From contig NZ_CP070491.1 in assembly GCF_016925495.1 (NCBI RefSeq), forward strand, positions 1,550,001 to 1,614,000: DNA of 64,000 nt, read 5' to 3'. Each line of letters opens with the position of its first letter. The stretch's first letter is position 1. The stretch is from Methylococcus sp. EFPC2 (GTDB lineage Bacteria > Pseudomonadota > Gammaproteobacteria > Methylococcales > Methylococcaceae). The position numbers and the translations under genes were made by a program. The notes under the pieces are model-generated. The model saw only the letters and a program-made list of their open reading frames with translations. It had not been told where the DNA came from and did no database searches. Below are positions 8,773 through 18,524 of the stretch, in pieces.

Positions 8773-10325
8773 TGCTCTTTACCTTGCTTGGCGGTTTTGG
8801 CGCGCCCCGGCCCGGACGAGCGAGGCTTGCGCTTCGGTTTGGCAGCTTCTTCGGCTCCGACGGAGGCCGATGCACCAGTGGTCTGGGCGCTGGCTTCCTG
8901 AGCACCGGCTTGCGGCAGGCTGGCGATCGTGCTCACATCGACGAAATGACCATAAATCGCGGCGGCCGCGGCCATGGCGGGACTGACCAGATGGGTGCGG
9001 CCGCCGTAGCCCTGGCGTCCCTCGAAGTTACGATTGGAGGTCGAGGCGCAACGTTCGCCCGGATCCAGCCTGTCGGCATTCATGGCCAGGCACATGGAAC
9101 AGCCCGGATCGCGCCATTCGAAGCCCGCCTCGGTAAATATCCGATCCAGGCCTTCGGCCTCGGCCTGCTGCTTGACCAAGCCGGAACCGGGGACGATCAG
9201 GACCTGTTTGACGCTGTCGGCCTTTTTACGTCCCCTGGCCACCTCGGCCGCCGCCCGCAGGTCCTCGATACGGCCGTTGGTGCAGGAACCGATGAATACC
9301 TTATCGACCGGAATAGCCGTGAGCGGCGTGCCGGCCTCCAGCCCCATATAGTTCAGGGCGCGCTCCATGCTCTCGCGCTTGATCGGATCGGCTTCCCGCG
9401 CGGGATCGGGCACGGACGCATCGACCGGCAACACCAGTTCGGGCGAGGTTCCCCAGGTCACTTGCGGCTTGAGGGCGGCGGCATCGATTTCGACGACGGC
9501 ATCGAATTCGGCATCGGCGTCGCTGTGCAGTTCGCGCCAGGCGGCCGCGGCCCGTTCGAACAGCTCGCCTTGCGGAGCGTAGGGACGTCCACGCACATAA
9601 TCGATGGTGGCCTCGTCCACCGCGATCAGGCCCGCGCGCGCGCCGGCCTCGATGGCCATGTTGCAGACCGTCATGCGGCCTTCCACGGACAGGGCGCGGA
9701 TGGCGGAACCGGCGAACTCGATGGTGTAGCCGGTGCCACCCGCGGTGCCTATGCGCCCGATGATGGCGAGTACGATGTCCTTGGCGGTGACGCCGGGGCC
9801 GACCTGCCCCTCGACCTTAACCAGCAGGTTCTTCGCCTTACGCTGGACTAAACATTGGGTCGCCAGCACATGCTCGACTTCGGAGGTGCCGATGCCGAAG
9901 GCCAGGGCGCCGAATGCACCGTGCGTCGCGGTGTGCGAATCACCGCAGACGATGGTCATGCCGGGCAGCGTGGCGCCTTGCTCCGGTCCCACCACATGCA
10001 CGATGCCCTGGCGCGGATCCGACATGGAAAACTCGGTGATACCGAATTCGGCGCAGTTGCGATCCAGGGTTTCCACTTGCAGGCGCGAAACGGGATCGGC
10101 GATGCCCTGCTCGCGCCCCGCCGTCGGCACGTTATGGTCGGCCACAGCCAAATTGGCGCCGACGCGCCAAGGTTTGCGATCGGCCAAACGCAGGCCTTCG
10201 AAGGCCTGAGGCGAAGTCACCTCGTGCACCAGTTGGCGATCGATATAGATCAACGCGGAACCATCCGCCTCGGTGCAAACGAGATGCGCGTCCCAAAGCT
10301 TGTCGTAGAGGGTTTTTCCGGTCAT
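8769..10325 (-). CDS. leuC: 3-isopropylmalate dehydratase large subunit with C-terminal extension
   Basis: 518 residues, versus about 466-470 in E. coli. The [4Fe-4S] aconitase-fold subunit is complete: [21 protein letters not shown] is replaced in layout only by minor changes, [18 protein letters not shown] is intact, and the cluster cysteines lie in [12 protein letters not shown] and [15 protein letters not shown]. Residues to about GHFVDV are standard. After that come roughly 50 extra residues rich in Ala, Gln, Ser, Pro and Lys, ending in a basic tail ([18 protein letters not shown]). The extension looks disordered. It lies in the same frame with no sign of a sequencing break, and leuD starts inside its last codons. 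Upstream, 57 bp separate it from adk. Confidence 0.96.
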   Translation of the reverse strand: MTGKTLYDKLWDAHLVCTEADGSALIYIDRQLVHEVTSPQAFEGLRLADRKPWRVGANLAVADHNVPTAGREQGIADPVSRLQVETLDRNCAEFGITEFSMSDPRQGIVHVVGPEQGATLPGMTIVCGDSHTATHGAFGALAFGIGTSEVEHVLATQCLVQRKAKNLLVKVEGQVGPGVTAKDIVLAIIGRIGTAGGTGYTIEFAGSAIRALSVEGRMTVCNMAIEAGARAGLIAVDEATIDYVRGRPYAPQGELFERAAAAWRELHSDADAEFDAVVEIDAAALKPQVTWGTSPELVLPVDASVPDPAREADPIKRESMERALNYMGLEAGTPLTAIPVDKVFIGSCTNGRIEDLRAAAEVARGRKKADSVKQVLIVPGSGLVKQQAEAEGLDRIFTEAGFEWRDPGCSMCLAMNADRLDPGERCASTSNRNFEGRQGYGGRTHLVSPAMAAAAAIYGHFVDVSTIASLPQAGAQEASAQTTGASASVGAEEAAKPKRKPRSSGPGRAKTAKQGKEQ

Positions 10326-10382
10326 GGCGATGTTTCGTTATAGGGCCGGCCAAGAGGCCCGGCGTCGATGGGTGAGCGGCGA

Positions 10383-11078
<696 letters not shown>

Positions 11079-11207
11079 CTAGAAGACACGGGGAGCCCGC
11101 ACCAGAAGCGCATCTTGGCTCGCGGAGCGAGACTCGCAGGGGGGACGAAGAGAGCTTGCGGGAAGACGGTGGCGCGGAAAATTCTCGATAGCGGGGTGGG
11201 CGGCGCG

Positions 11208-11510
11208 CTAAACCCGGCGAGTTTGCTCGGCGAACTCCCGCTCGTTGCGGCGCCATTGCGAGCGGCCGTAAAGATAGCCCACGAATACCCAGATCGCGGC
11301 GCCGAAAATCAGACGGAACGGCAGATTGCCTTCGCTGCTGAACAGATCGCCGTAGCGGCTGTATTGATGGAGGGCCATGGAGAAGCAGAACATGAAGCCG
11401 CCCCAGCGCAACACGCCGTGGCTCCAGATATAACGGGACTCGCCCGACGCGCGGATTAGCCTCCATTGTTCGAGACGTTCGGCAGACCAGGCGGCTCGTG
11501 TTTTTTTCAT
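11208..11510 (-). CDS. Small two-helix membrane protein of unknown function
   Basis: 100 residues. Two hydrophobic stretches (WGGFMFCFSMALHQYSRYG, LIFGAAIWVFVGYLYG) are flanked by charged ends, so it is probably an inner-membrane protein. Its ATG overlaps the stop of the UbiA-like gene by 4 bp, which supports a real, coupled gene. No family was recognised. The context points to a partner of the lipid/quinone-type prenyltransferase or of the ferritin-like protein (inference). Confidence 0.7.
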   Translation of the reverse strand: MKKTRAAWSAERLEQWRLIRASGESRYIWSHGVLRWGGFMFCFSMALHQYSRYGDLFSSEGNLPFRLIFGAAIWVFVGYLYGRSQWRRNEREFAEQTRRV

Positions 11511-12358
11511 GTCGACAGTCGATAAATTAGTTCCTGCACAGCGAACAGCAGACTGGCCGCGATCAGGAGATATTTCGGGTTAGGCGAGCGAGTACAAGCG
11601 CCAGCGAACGCGACGGCGGCGGCCGGGAGATAGAGCCCGACGTGGACGAACCCGACGGACATCGACCACACGGCGAAACCCCAGGCGATCAGAAACGCGA
11701 GAAACAACACCCGCGCGGTGCGATAGGTCGCCTCCATACCTTTACGTGCGGCGTAGGACAATTTGCCGGCACGGCGGTCGGTTTCGATTTGCGGCGGCTG
11801 ATGGGACAACAGCACGGCAGACGCCAGGCAGCCGAAAGCCAGACAACCCAGTAGCGCTACCCGATCCGCCTCCCCGCGGAGCAACAGCCAGAGCCCCCCG
11901 AACACCCCGCCGTAGCATAAGCCGGTCACCCATTCTCCCAAGCAGGTATAGGAGAGCGGGCGCCGGCCCGCGTTATACAGATAACCGAGGCCGACCAGCG
12001 GCGCGGCATAAGCCAGCAGCCACAGGCGGTCCATCCCTATGAGCAGCATCAGCCCGACGCCTGATCCCAGCAGGAATGTGACCCGGGCCTGCCGGACTAC
12101 GGGGGCGGTGCGGCCGCCGTACAGCCTTACCCAGGAATCCTTCTTCTCGACATCGGCGCCCAAGCGCCAGTCGGACGCATCGTTCCAGAGATTGATGGCA
12201 TGTTGCAGCAGGACCACCGCCAGGGTGGCCGATAGGAGTGTCAATAAGGCCTGGCCTTCCGGCCTTGCCAGTTGGTTAACGCCTACGCCGGGCAGTATGG
12301 AAACCAGGTAGATGGCGGGATTCAAAGCCCGCCACCACCTTGTCGCACCGGCCGTCAA
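11507..12358 (-). CDS. UbiA-family polytopic prenyltransferase
   Basis: 283 residues, with eight or nine predicted membrane helices. The first aspartate-rich motif of the UbiA superfamily is seen as NLWNDASDWRLGADVEKKDS near residues 57-76. The second region reads ETDRRAGKLSYAARKG near 190-205, the usual DxxAGKxT-like loop. The superfamily transfers prenyl chains to aromatic or sugar acceptors (menaquinone, ubiquinone, heme O, chlorophyll). The arrangement is closest to MenA-like members, but the acceptor cannot be assigned. It overlaps both neighbours by 4 bp, which points to a fixed operon. Confidence 0.82.
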   Translation of the reverse strand: MTAGATRWWRALNPAIYLVSILPGVGVNQLARPEGQALLTLLSATLAVVLLQHAINLWNDASDWRLGADVEKKDSWVRLYGGRTAPVVRQARVTFLLGSGVGLMLLIGMDRLWLLAYAAPLVGLGYLYNAGRRPLSYTCLGEWVTGLCYGGVFGGLWLLLRGEADRVALLGCLAFGCLASAVLLSHQPPQIETDRRAGKLSYAARKGMEATYRTARVLFLAFLIAWGFAVWSMSVGFVHVGLYLPAAAVAFAGACTRSPNPKYLLIAASLLFAVQELIYRLST

Positions 12359-12924
12359 ACGCCGGCCGGAACGGGCTCAGCCACGGCATTCCGGCGGAAA
12401 TCGGCCAAAGCGGTCTCGAACCAGCCCGCATGTTGGCGCTCCGAGTCGACCACACGCCGATAGACTTCGGCGGCCCGGCCGTCCCCTTCCGAGTCGGCCT
12501 GATCGCGGAAACGCGGATAAATGTCGCTGTACTCGCGTTCTTCCACGCGGATGGCCACCGTCAAGGCTTTTTCCACCACCCCGTGGGGATTCAAGGCGAT
12601 GAGTTCGTCGCAATTGGCCTTGATCGTCGCCAGCGCCTCGACGGCGCGCCGGGTATCGTCGCCGCGCGGAGGAACCCCCATGTCAGCATACAGATTGCGC
12701 AGCCAGACGGCATGAAGCTTTTCCTCGCCGGCTACCTTGCGGAACAGGGTGGCCAGTTTGGGATAACCCGCCTTTTCCGCCCAGCGGGCAAATTCGGGGT
12801 ACATGACCTGGCTCTCATATTCTTCCACATCCACGAAAGACAAGGCGGTCTCGGCGCTGTCGTCCGCTTGCCGAGCGGCGGCAAAGCATTGAAATATCAT
12901 GTCCTCGGTGATTTCGATACTCAT
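12355..12924 (-). CDS. Ferritin-like (rubrerythrin-type) di-iron protein without rubredoxin domain
   Basis: 189 residues from the ATG at 12924, chosen because an AGGAG lies 6-10 bases upstream; a longer frame to 12966 lacks one. Helical Glu/His metal-ligand patterns typical of rubrerythrin are visible: FVDVEEYESQVMYPEFARWA, KVAGEEKLHAVWL, RVEEREYSDIYPRF and RRVVDSERQHAGWF, that is, two pairs of ExxH-like motifs on a four-helix bundle. The C-terminal Cys4 rubredoxin domain of classical rubrerythrins is absent. It may act in peroxide reduction or as a di-iron hydroxylase partner. The 4-bp overlap with the UbiA-like gene suggests a shared pathway. Confidence 0.82.
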   Translation of the reverse strand: MSIEITEDMIFQCFAAARQADDSAETALSFVDVEEYESQVMYPEFARWAEKAGYPKLATLFRKVAGEEKLHAVWLRNLYADMGVPPRGDDTRRAVEALATIKANCDELIALNPHGVVEKALTVAIRVEEREYSDIYPRFRDQADSEGDGRAAEVYRRVVDSERQHAGWFETALADFRRNAVAEPVPAGV

Positions 12925-12990
12925 GGCGTCTCCTGACAGAAAGTGGCAGAGGCTTGAACATACCACAATCTGATTTCAAGCTCAGTGTCG

Positions 12991-14211
12991 CTAGCGCAAA
13001 ACCAGATAGATGCCCAGGCCCACCATCACCAGACCGCTGATGAATTTGAGCCAGCGCCCCTCCCGCTCCTGCAAGCGATGCTGGCTCAGGGTGTAGACGC
13101 CTATGCCGAGGATGATCACGTCATCGAGCATATAGGCGGCGTTGTAGAGCAGCAGATAGCCGTAGTAAGTCCAGGTATTCAGACCGTGCAGGGTCAGTAT
13201 CCGGGTGAACAGGGCGGGGAATCCGGAGGTGCACAGAAACTCGACGATCTGCACCAGCACCGCGAGCACGACCGCCCCGACCACCGCCCCGACCAGGCTC
13301 TCGGCCTGGAGGATGCGGCGCATGCGGGCATAGATGCCGGGTTTGGCGGAATCGGGTATGGATAGCGAAATGCCACGTCCGTAGGCGAAAAAATCCTTGA
13401 GGTTGACCGCACCGGCAAACAAGGCGATGGCGGCGATCGCCAGTTCGGACAGACGAGAAAGGCCGATGAACAGGAATAGATTCAGCCAGGCCGCCATGAA
13501 TACGAAATAGGCGATGCCTTCCACCGCCACGAAGGTTCCGGCGATCGCCAGCATGCGGCCGCGTCGGCCCATGGGCGCGAGCAGGGAGATCATCAGCAGC
13601 AGCACCCACATCGAGCAGGGATTGAATCCGTCCAGCAAGCCCATCGCCAGGGTGAACAAGGGCAGACCGACATGCTCGACCGATAGCTTGCGGCCCAGGA
13701 AATCGATTTCATAATGTTCCTGCGTCGTGGCCGCCGCTTCCGCCCCGCCTTCGCAGGAAATCGACTCCACCGCCTCGCAACTGCCGGCCTCACCGCCTGG
13801 CCCCGCCGCTGGAACCCCGCCGCGCTTCGACGCCAAGAGGTTGCGTATCAACTGACCCGAAGTCGCCTCGTCGCTGTAGCCTACGACCAACTGACCGCGC
13901 AGGAAAAACGCCGGTACGCGCGGGGCACCGCCGTGCTCTTTTGCGATCTGCTGCAAACGCGCCAGTGCCTCGGGCTCTTTGCTGATGTCTCTGATGCTGA
14001 GGCGCAGCTCCGGCCGCTCACCTTTCAAGGCGGCGAGAAACTCCTCCGCCTTGGCGCAATGCGGGCAGCCTTCGCGCACGAAGACTTCGATATCCACGGC
14101 AGTGGATTGCGAAGCGGGCGTTTCGGCGGCGGCCGCCCAGGCCAGGCCAGCCGGCCCCAGACTCGGTGCGGCCGTCGATAACAAAAGCAAGAGGGCGAGC
14201 CAAAGGCGCAT
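12991..14211 (-). CDS. Periplasmic glutaredoxin/thioredoxin domain fused to a polytopic membrane domain
   Basis: 406 residues. A signal peptide (MRLWLALLLLLSTAAPSLG) is followed by a thioredoxin-fold domain at about residues 38-125 with a CPHC active site (VFVREGCPHCAKAEEFLAAL) and the cis-Pro region RVPAFFLRG. A short Cys-containing linker (GSCEAVESISCEG) leads to a membrane domain of about six helices from residue 165. That domain has a conserved FNPCSMWVLLLMISLLAPMG motif and an EFLCTSGFPALFTR motif, both with cysteines placed as in DsbD/CcdA-type electron carriers. It probably moves reducing equivalents across the inner membrane (inference). It is divergent from uvrC and heads the minus-strand operon. 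Confidence 0.78.
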   Translation of the reverse strand: MRLWLALLLLLSTAAPSLGPAGLAWAAAAETPASQSTAVDIEVFVREGCPHCAKAEEFLAALKGERPELRLSIRDISKEPEALARLQQIAKEHGGAPRVPAFFLRGQLVVGYSDEATSGQLIRNLLASKRGGVPAAGPGGEAGSCEAVESISCEGGAEAAATTQEHYEIDFLGRKLSVEHVGLPLFTLAMGLLDGFNPCSMWVLLLMISLLAPMGRRGRMLAIAGTFVAVEGIAYFVFMAAWLNLFLFIGLSRLSELAIAAIALFAGAVNLKDFFAYGRGISLSIPDSAKPGIYARMRRILQAESLVGAVVGAVVLAVLVQIVEFLCTSGFPALFTRILTLHGLNTWTYYGYLLLYNAAYMLDDVIILGIGVYTLSQHRLQEREGRWLKFISGLVMVGLGIYLVLR

Positions 14212-14303
14212 AGCGAAGTCTCCATGAATTCGACGTAACGATGTGGTTCATTGTCGCCCATCGCGGCGGAAAATGCCGCGCCGCGCCATCTCGACGCCAA
14301 AGC

Positions 14304-14333
14304 TGAACAGAACGGGCCGTCACGCCTTATAAT
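14304..14333 (+). promoter_or_regulatory. Putative sigma-70 promoter of uvrC
   Basis: TGAACA (-35-like, 4 of 6) and a perfect TATAAT (14328-14333) are separated by 18 bp and end 29 bp before the uvrC ATG. The site lies in the 151-bp divergent gap between the redox-membrane gene and uvrC. Confidence 0.5.
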
Positions 14334-14362
14334 GGCCGCCGACCCCGTACACCCGCTCCAGC

Positions 14363-16207
14363 ATGCCCTCCGATACCCCGACCCGCGAAACCGGCTTCGA
14401 CATCCAGGCCTTTCTTAAAGCCCTAACACACAGGCCCGGCGTCTACAAGATGCTGGACGCCGAAGGCGAAGTCATTTACGTCGGCAAGGCGAAGAACCTG
14501 AAGAAGCGGGTATCCAGCTATTTCCTGAACAAGGATGCCACGCCCAAACAGCAGGCCATGGTGGCGCGTATCGCCCGCATCGAGGTCACCGTCACCCATA
14601 CGGAAGGCGAGGCCTTGCTGCTGGAAAGTCAGTTGGTCAAGCGCCTGCAACCGCGCTACAACATCAGCCTGCGCGACGACAAGAGTTTCCCCTACATCCA
14701 CGTATCCACCCACCAGACGTTCCCGCGGGTGAGCTTCTATCGCGGATCGCGCAAGAAGCAGGGGCGGTTTTTCGGCCCCTACCCCAGTGCCGGAGCAGTG
14801 CGCGAGAGTCTGAAACTGCTGCAGAAGATCTTTCCGGTCCGCCAGTGCGAGGATTCCTTCTTCAAGAACCGCTCGCGCCCCTGCCTGCAATATCAGATCG
14901 AACGCTGCACCGGGCCCTGCGTGGATCTCGTGAGCCCCGAAAGCTATGGGGAAGACGTCAACGACACCGTGATGTTCCTGGAAGGCCACGGCAAGCGCCT
15001 GATAGACGAATTGGTGCAACGCATGGAAACGGCCGCGGCCAACTTGCTGTTCGAAAAGGCCGCCCGCTACCGCGACCAGATCGCCAATCTGCGCGCCATC
15101 CTGGCCAAACAGGCCGTGACCGGCGAACAGGGAGATCTGGATATCGCCGCCTGCGCGATACGCGGCAGCCTGGCCTGCGTGCAAATGCTGTTCATCCGCG
15201 GCGGCCAACAAATCGGCGATCGCGCCTTTTTCCCCAAGATGGTCGAGGAACACGACCCCGCCAGCGTACTGGAAGCTTTCCTGGCTCAGTATTATCTGAA
15301 TCGCCCGCCGCCCCGCGAGATCCTGCTGAGCCACGACATCGAAGACCGCGGGCTGCTGGAAGAAGTGCTCGGCGCACAGGCCAAACACACCGTGCAGATC
15401 GCCACCCGCACCCGGGGCGAGCGCCTGAAGCGGGTCCAGTTGGCCGCGACCAATGCCGAAAATGCGCTGCAGGCGAAACTGGCCAATCAGCAGGACTTGT
15501 ATGCCCGTTTCGTCAGCCTGGGCGAGGAGTTGGGGCTGAACGAGATACCGCGGCGGCTGGAATGCTTCGACATCAGCCATACCCAGGGCGAGAAAACCGT
15601 GGCCTCCTGCGTGGTGTTCGACCGCCAGGGCGCGGTCAAATCCGCCTATCGCCGCTTCAACATCGAAGGCATAGAGCCCGGCGACGATTACGCCGCCCTC
15701 GCCCAGGCGGTGGGGCGGCGCTACCGACGCATCAAGCAGGGCGAGCACGAAGCGCCGGACATCCTGCTGATCGACGGCGGCAAGGGACAGGTCCGCGCCG
15801 TGCGGGAAGCGCTCGGCGAATTGGCCATGTCGGAGATTTACACCCTGGGCGTGGCCAAGGGTCCGGATCGCAAGCCGGGCATGGAAATGCTGTTCCCCGC
15901 CGGGCAAAACGAGCCTATCCTATTGCCCGCCCACTCCCCTGCCCTGCTGCTGATCCAGCAGATCCGCGACGAAGCCCATCGCTTCGCGATCACCGGTCAT
16001 CGGCAGCGGAGAGCCAAGGCCAGGACCCAGTCGACGCTGGAGAGCATCGAGGGACTCGGCCCCAAGCGCCGCCAACAGCTTTTGAAGCAATTCGGCGGTC
16101 TGCGCGAAATCAGCCGCGCCGGCCTCGATGCCCTTTGCAGCGTCGAAGGTATCAACCGGCAACTGGCGCAACGCATCTACGACACGTTTCACGAACAGGA
16201 CGCCTGA
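14363..16207 (+). CDS. uvrC: Excinuclease ABC subunit C
   Basis: 614 residues, full length. It makes both incisions in nucleotide excision repair together with UvrB. The GIY-YIG nuclease domain (PGVYKMLDAEGEVIYVGKAK) is at residues 24-100, and the Cys-rich segment CLQYQIERCTGPCV near 175. The UVR (UvrB-binding) helix lies around 205-240, the RNase H-like second nuclease has CFDISHTQGEKTVASCVVF near 400, and a helix-hairpin-helix pair sits at the C-terminus (SIEGLGPKRRQQLLKQFGG). pgsA follows after 3 bp, the classical gammaproteobacterial uvrC-pgsA pairing. Confidence 0.97.
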   Translation: MPSDTPTRETGFDIQAFLKALTHRPGVYKMLDAEGEVIYVGKAKNLKKRVSSYFLNKDATPKQQAMVARIARIEVTVTHTEGEALLLESQLVKRLQPRYNISLRDDKSFPYIHVSTHQTFPRVSFYRGSRKKQGRFFGPYPSAGAVRESLKLLQKIFPVRQCEDSFFKNRSRPCLQYQIERCTGPCVDLVSPESYGEDVNDTVMFLEGHGKRLIDELVQRMETAAANLLFEKAARYRDQIANLRAILAKQAVTGEQGDLDIAACAIRGSLACVQMLFIRGGQQIGDRAFFPKMVEEHDPASVLEAFLAQYYLNRPPPREILLSHDIEDRGLLEEVLGAQAKHTVQIATRTRGERLKRVQLAATNAENALQAKLANQQDLYARFVSLGEELGLNEIPRRLECFDISHTQGEKTVASCVVFDRQGAVKSAYRRFNIEGIEPGDDYAALAQAVGRRYRRIKQGEHEAPDILLIDGGKGQVRAVREALGELAMSEIYTLGVAKGPDRKPGMEMLFPAGQNEPILLPAHSPALLLIQQIRDEAHRFAITGHRQRRAKARTQSTLESIEGLGPKRRQQLLKQFGGLREISRAGLDALCSVEGINRQLAQRIYDTFHEQDA

Positions 16208-16210
16208 CGC

Positions 16211-16774
16211 ATGGCATACAACCTGCCCACTTACCTCACCCTGCTGCGGATCGCCCTGATCCCGGTACTGGTGGCTCTCTTCTACCTCCCCTGGCACCTC
16301 GCCCACGTGGCCTGCGCGGTGGTCTTCGCGCTCGCCGCCGTCACCGACTGGCTGGACGGTTATCTCGCCCGCCGCATGAGTCTGACCACCGCATTTGGAG
16401 CCTTCCTCGATCCCGTCGCCGACAAGCTGATGGTCGCCATCACCCTGGTATTGATCGTCCAAGCGGATCCCAGTCCCTGGGTGGCCATCGCCTCGGCCGT
16501 CATCATCGGCCGCGAGATCACCATTGCCTCTCTGCGCGAATGGATGGCCGAAATCGGTCAGCGCAAGCGGGTCGAAGTCTCGTGGATGGGCAAATGGAAA
16601 ACCACGGCGCAGATGGTGGCCATCGTGATCCTCTTGCTGGGCATGGATATCTGGCGGGAAACGCTGAAAACGACCGGCCAGGCATTGCTTCTGGTTTCCG
16701 CCGTGCTGACGCTATGGTCTATGATCAACTACCTGCGCGCCGCCCTGCCGGTCCTCAGCACCCGGACGGAATAG
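16211..16774 (+). CDS. pgsA: CDP-diacylglycerol-glycerol-3-phosphate 3-phosphatidyltransferase
   Basis: 187 residues with four or five membrane helices. It forms phosphatidylglycerol phosphate, the first committed step to phosphatidylglycerol and cardiolipin. The CDP-alcohol phosphotransferase signature DG-x2-AR-x8-G-x3-D-x3-D is complete in WLDGYLARRMSLTTAFGAF and LDPVADKLM near residues 57-80. The gene begins 3 bp after the uvrC stop and is likely cotranscribed with it. Confidence 0.96.
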   Translation: MAYNLPTYLTLLRIALIPVLVALFYLPWHLAHVACAVVFALAAVTDWLDGYLARRMSLTTAFGAFLDPVADKLMVAITLVLIVQADPSPWVAIASAVIIGREITIASLREWMAEIGQRKRVEVSWMGKWKTTAQMVAIVILLLGMDIWRETLKTTGQALLLVSAVLTLWSMINYLRAALPVLSTRTE

Positions 16775-16811
16775 CGCTGCGTCGTTTCCCCAACCCCAAC
16801 CCATACAATTC

Positions 16812-17162
16812 ATGACTACCGAGTACCCTGCAAAAACCTGCGATATCGAACGGCTGGTTCGCCACCCCAAACTCGTCGATGCGGTCAAGGCCGGCCGCAA
16901 GACCCAGCAGCGCCGCGACGGCCTTTATGCCTATCCCGGAGAGACCTTCGAACTGGATGGCTTGCGTTTCGTCGTGTCCAAGGTCGAACGCCAGCCGCTG
17001 GGTCATATGACGGAGGAGGATGCGATAGCGGAAGGCTATCCCAGCCTCTCCGCCTACCGCGATCTGATCCTGAAAATGCATGCCGGCATGACCTGGGACG
17101 AAAGCCATCTGGTCTGGGTCCACCACTTCCACCCGGCGGAATCCGCGACGACGGCCGCATAA
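16812..17162 (+). CDS. ASCH/PUA-like domain protein
   Basis: 116 residues, soluble. The pattern of a beta-barrel ASCH domain is visible: KTQQRRDGLYAYPGETFELD, then FVVSKVERQPLGHMTEEDAI, and a terminal WDESHLVWVHHFHP strand. ASCH proteins are thought to bind RNA or modified nucleotides; no specific activity can be claimed here. It sits 37 bp after pgsA and 40 bp before the hydrolase gene on the same strand. Confidence 0.72.
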   Translation: MTTEYPAKTCDIERLVRHPKLVDAVKAGRKTQQRRDGLYAYPGETFELDGLRFVVSKVERQPLGHMTEEDAIAEGYPSLSAYRDLILKMHAGMTWDESHLVWVHHFHPAESATTAA

Positions 17163-17202
17163 CGGGCAGGTCGACAGAGCCGACAAGGAGGAAGGGAAGA
17201 CG

Positions 17203-18111
17203 ATGGATGCCTACCTGCAGGTCGCCCCGGCTGTCCGCATCCGCTACTGCATAGACCACCCGCAGCAGGAGCCCTCGGGCAGCGTGCTTCTGCTGCAGGG
17301 GCGGGCGGAGACGGTGGAGAAATATGAGGAAATCATCGCCGGGCTGACCGCCAGAGGTTTGTCGGTCTACAGTTTCGACTGGCGTGGCCAGGGACTGTCG
17401 GACCGGCTTTTGCCCGATAGGCTGAAAGGGCATGTGGCGAGTTTCGAGGACTATCTGAGCGATCTGCGCCGCTTCGTTCACGAACTGTGGCAACCGCAGG
17501 GCCCCCATTATCTGATCGCCCACTCCATGGGAGGGCACCTCGCGTTGCGCTATTGCGCGGAGTGGGGATTCCGACCCGACGGCGCGCTGCTGTGCGCGCC
17601 CATGATAGACCTGCAGACCCGACGCTGGCCGCGCCATGTCGCGCCATTGATCGTCGGAGGCATGCTGGGCTTGGGCCTGGCGGACAGTTACATCCCCGGA
17701 GCCAGGCCTTATCTCCCGACGGCGCGGGAGTTTCAGGGCAATCCGCTGACGAGCGACCGGGTGCGCTTCGAGCGCTTTCCGGACCTGGCGAGGCGGCGAC
17801 CGGAACTGCTCGTGGGCGGCCCCACCTTCGGCTGGGTCAAGGCCGCCTTCGATTCGATCGAGGTACTGGAGCGCCCCGGTTACGTCGAGGGCATCGATTG
17901 TCCCGTGCATATTCTCGTCGGCGACGGCGACCTGATCGTCGACCTGGAAGCCGCACGACGGATCAGCCGACGCCTACCCCGAGGCCGCTTTACGATTCTG
18001 GAAAACGCCCGCCATGAAATCATGTTGGAGGGCGACACGGTGCTGGATCGCTTTTGGAGCGCCCTTGATGCGCTAACCGGAGGTCCGGATCACTCCAGCC
18101 CGATAATTTGA
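17203..18111 (+). CDS. Alpha/beta hydrolase, lysophospholipase/monoacylglycerol lipase type
   Basis: 302 residues. A strong AAGGAGG ribosome-binding site precedes the ATG. Features are the oxyanion region LLLQGRAETVEKYEE, FDWRGQGLSDR, the nucleophile elbow IAHSMGGHLALRY (GxSxG variant AHSMGG) near residue 108, an acid in ILVGDGDLIVD and the catalytic His in ENARHEIMLEG. The order Ser-Asp-His and the spacing match the Hydrolase_4/PldB group acting on lysophospholipids or monoglycerides. The substrate is inferred from the family. Its last 22 bp overlap the 3' end of pgaD on the other strand. Confidence 0.85.
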   Translation: MDAYLQVAPAVRIRYCIDHPQQEPSGSVLLLQGRAETVEKYEEIIAGLTARGLSVYSFDWRGQGLSDRLLPDRLKGHVASFEDYLSDLRRFVHELWQPQGPHYLIAHSMGGHLALRYCAEWGFRPDGALLCAPMIDLQTRRWPRHVAPLIVGGMLGLGLADSYIPGARPYLPTAREFQGNPLTSDRVRFERFPDLARRRPELLVGGPTFGWVKAAFDSIEVLERPGYVEGIDCPVHILVGDGDLIVDLEAARRISRRLPRGRFTILENARHEIMLEGDTVLDRFWSALDALTGGPDHSSPII

Positions 18112-18524
18112 CCGTGATGGTCGAAGTGCACCACCGCATAGCGGTTGCGCCGGCAGCGCATCACATCGTCGGCTCGCACGCCGAAGGCCGCGCAGACATC
18201 GTCCAAGCTAACGGCTGTGGCCTGTTGCGCGCCGCTGTCTCTACGCGACATGAACGCATTGTAAGACACCCAGCAAGTCCATATGCCGGCCATGACCGAC
18301 ACGGTCAAACCGTATATCGCCAGCATTTCCTGCAGATTGAGGTAGCCTCCGGAAAGATTCACCCACTGCGAGCAGGCCTCGACATTCAGCAGCCAGCCTG
18401 CCAGCGCGGCCAGCGGAAACAACAAATAACACCATAACAGCCAGCCGACCGCCGACACCGCCGTGGCGCCCAAACGCTGGCGGCCGGTTTGCAGGTGGGG
18501 TGCGTTAATCACGAGTTCGGTCAC
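18090..18524 (-). CDS. pgaD: PgaD-like subunit of poly-N-acetylglucosamine synthase
   Basis: 144 residues. Two membrane helices near residues 22-50 and 65-95 (AVGWLLWCYLLFPLAALAGW; ILTV-like segment IYGLTVSVMAGIWTCWV) are followed by a short cytoplasmic tail. Size, topology and position directly after pgaC match PgaD, the small partner that stabilises the PgaC synthase and helps it respond to c-di-GMP in E. coli. It overlaps pgaC by 20 bp. The family is divergent, so the call relies partly on context. Confidence 0.82.
   Translation of the reverse strand: MTELVINAPHLQTGRQRLGATAVSAVGWLLWCYLLFPLAALAGWLLNVEACSQWVNLSGGYLNLQEMLAIYGLTVSVMAGIWTCWVSYNAFMSRRDSGAQQATAVSLDDVCAAFGVRADDVMRCRRNRYAVVHFDHHGQIIGLE

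Noticed and set aside
10326-10382. Leucine attenuator or riboswitch upstream of leuC
   Set aside because: No run of Leu codons and no T-box or other leader structure fits in the 57-bp gap.
14845-16815. 656-residue frame within uvrC and pgsA
   Set aside because: Out-of-frame, Arg/Pro-rich translation of two well-supported genes; typical of GC-rich shadow frames.
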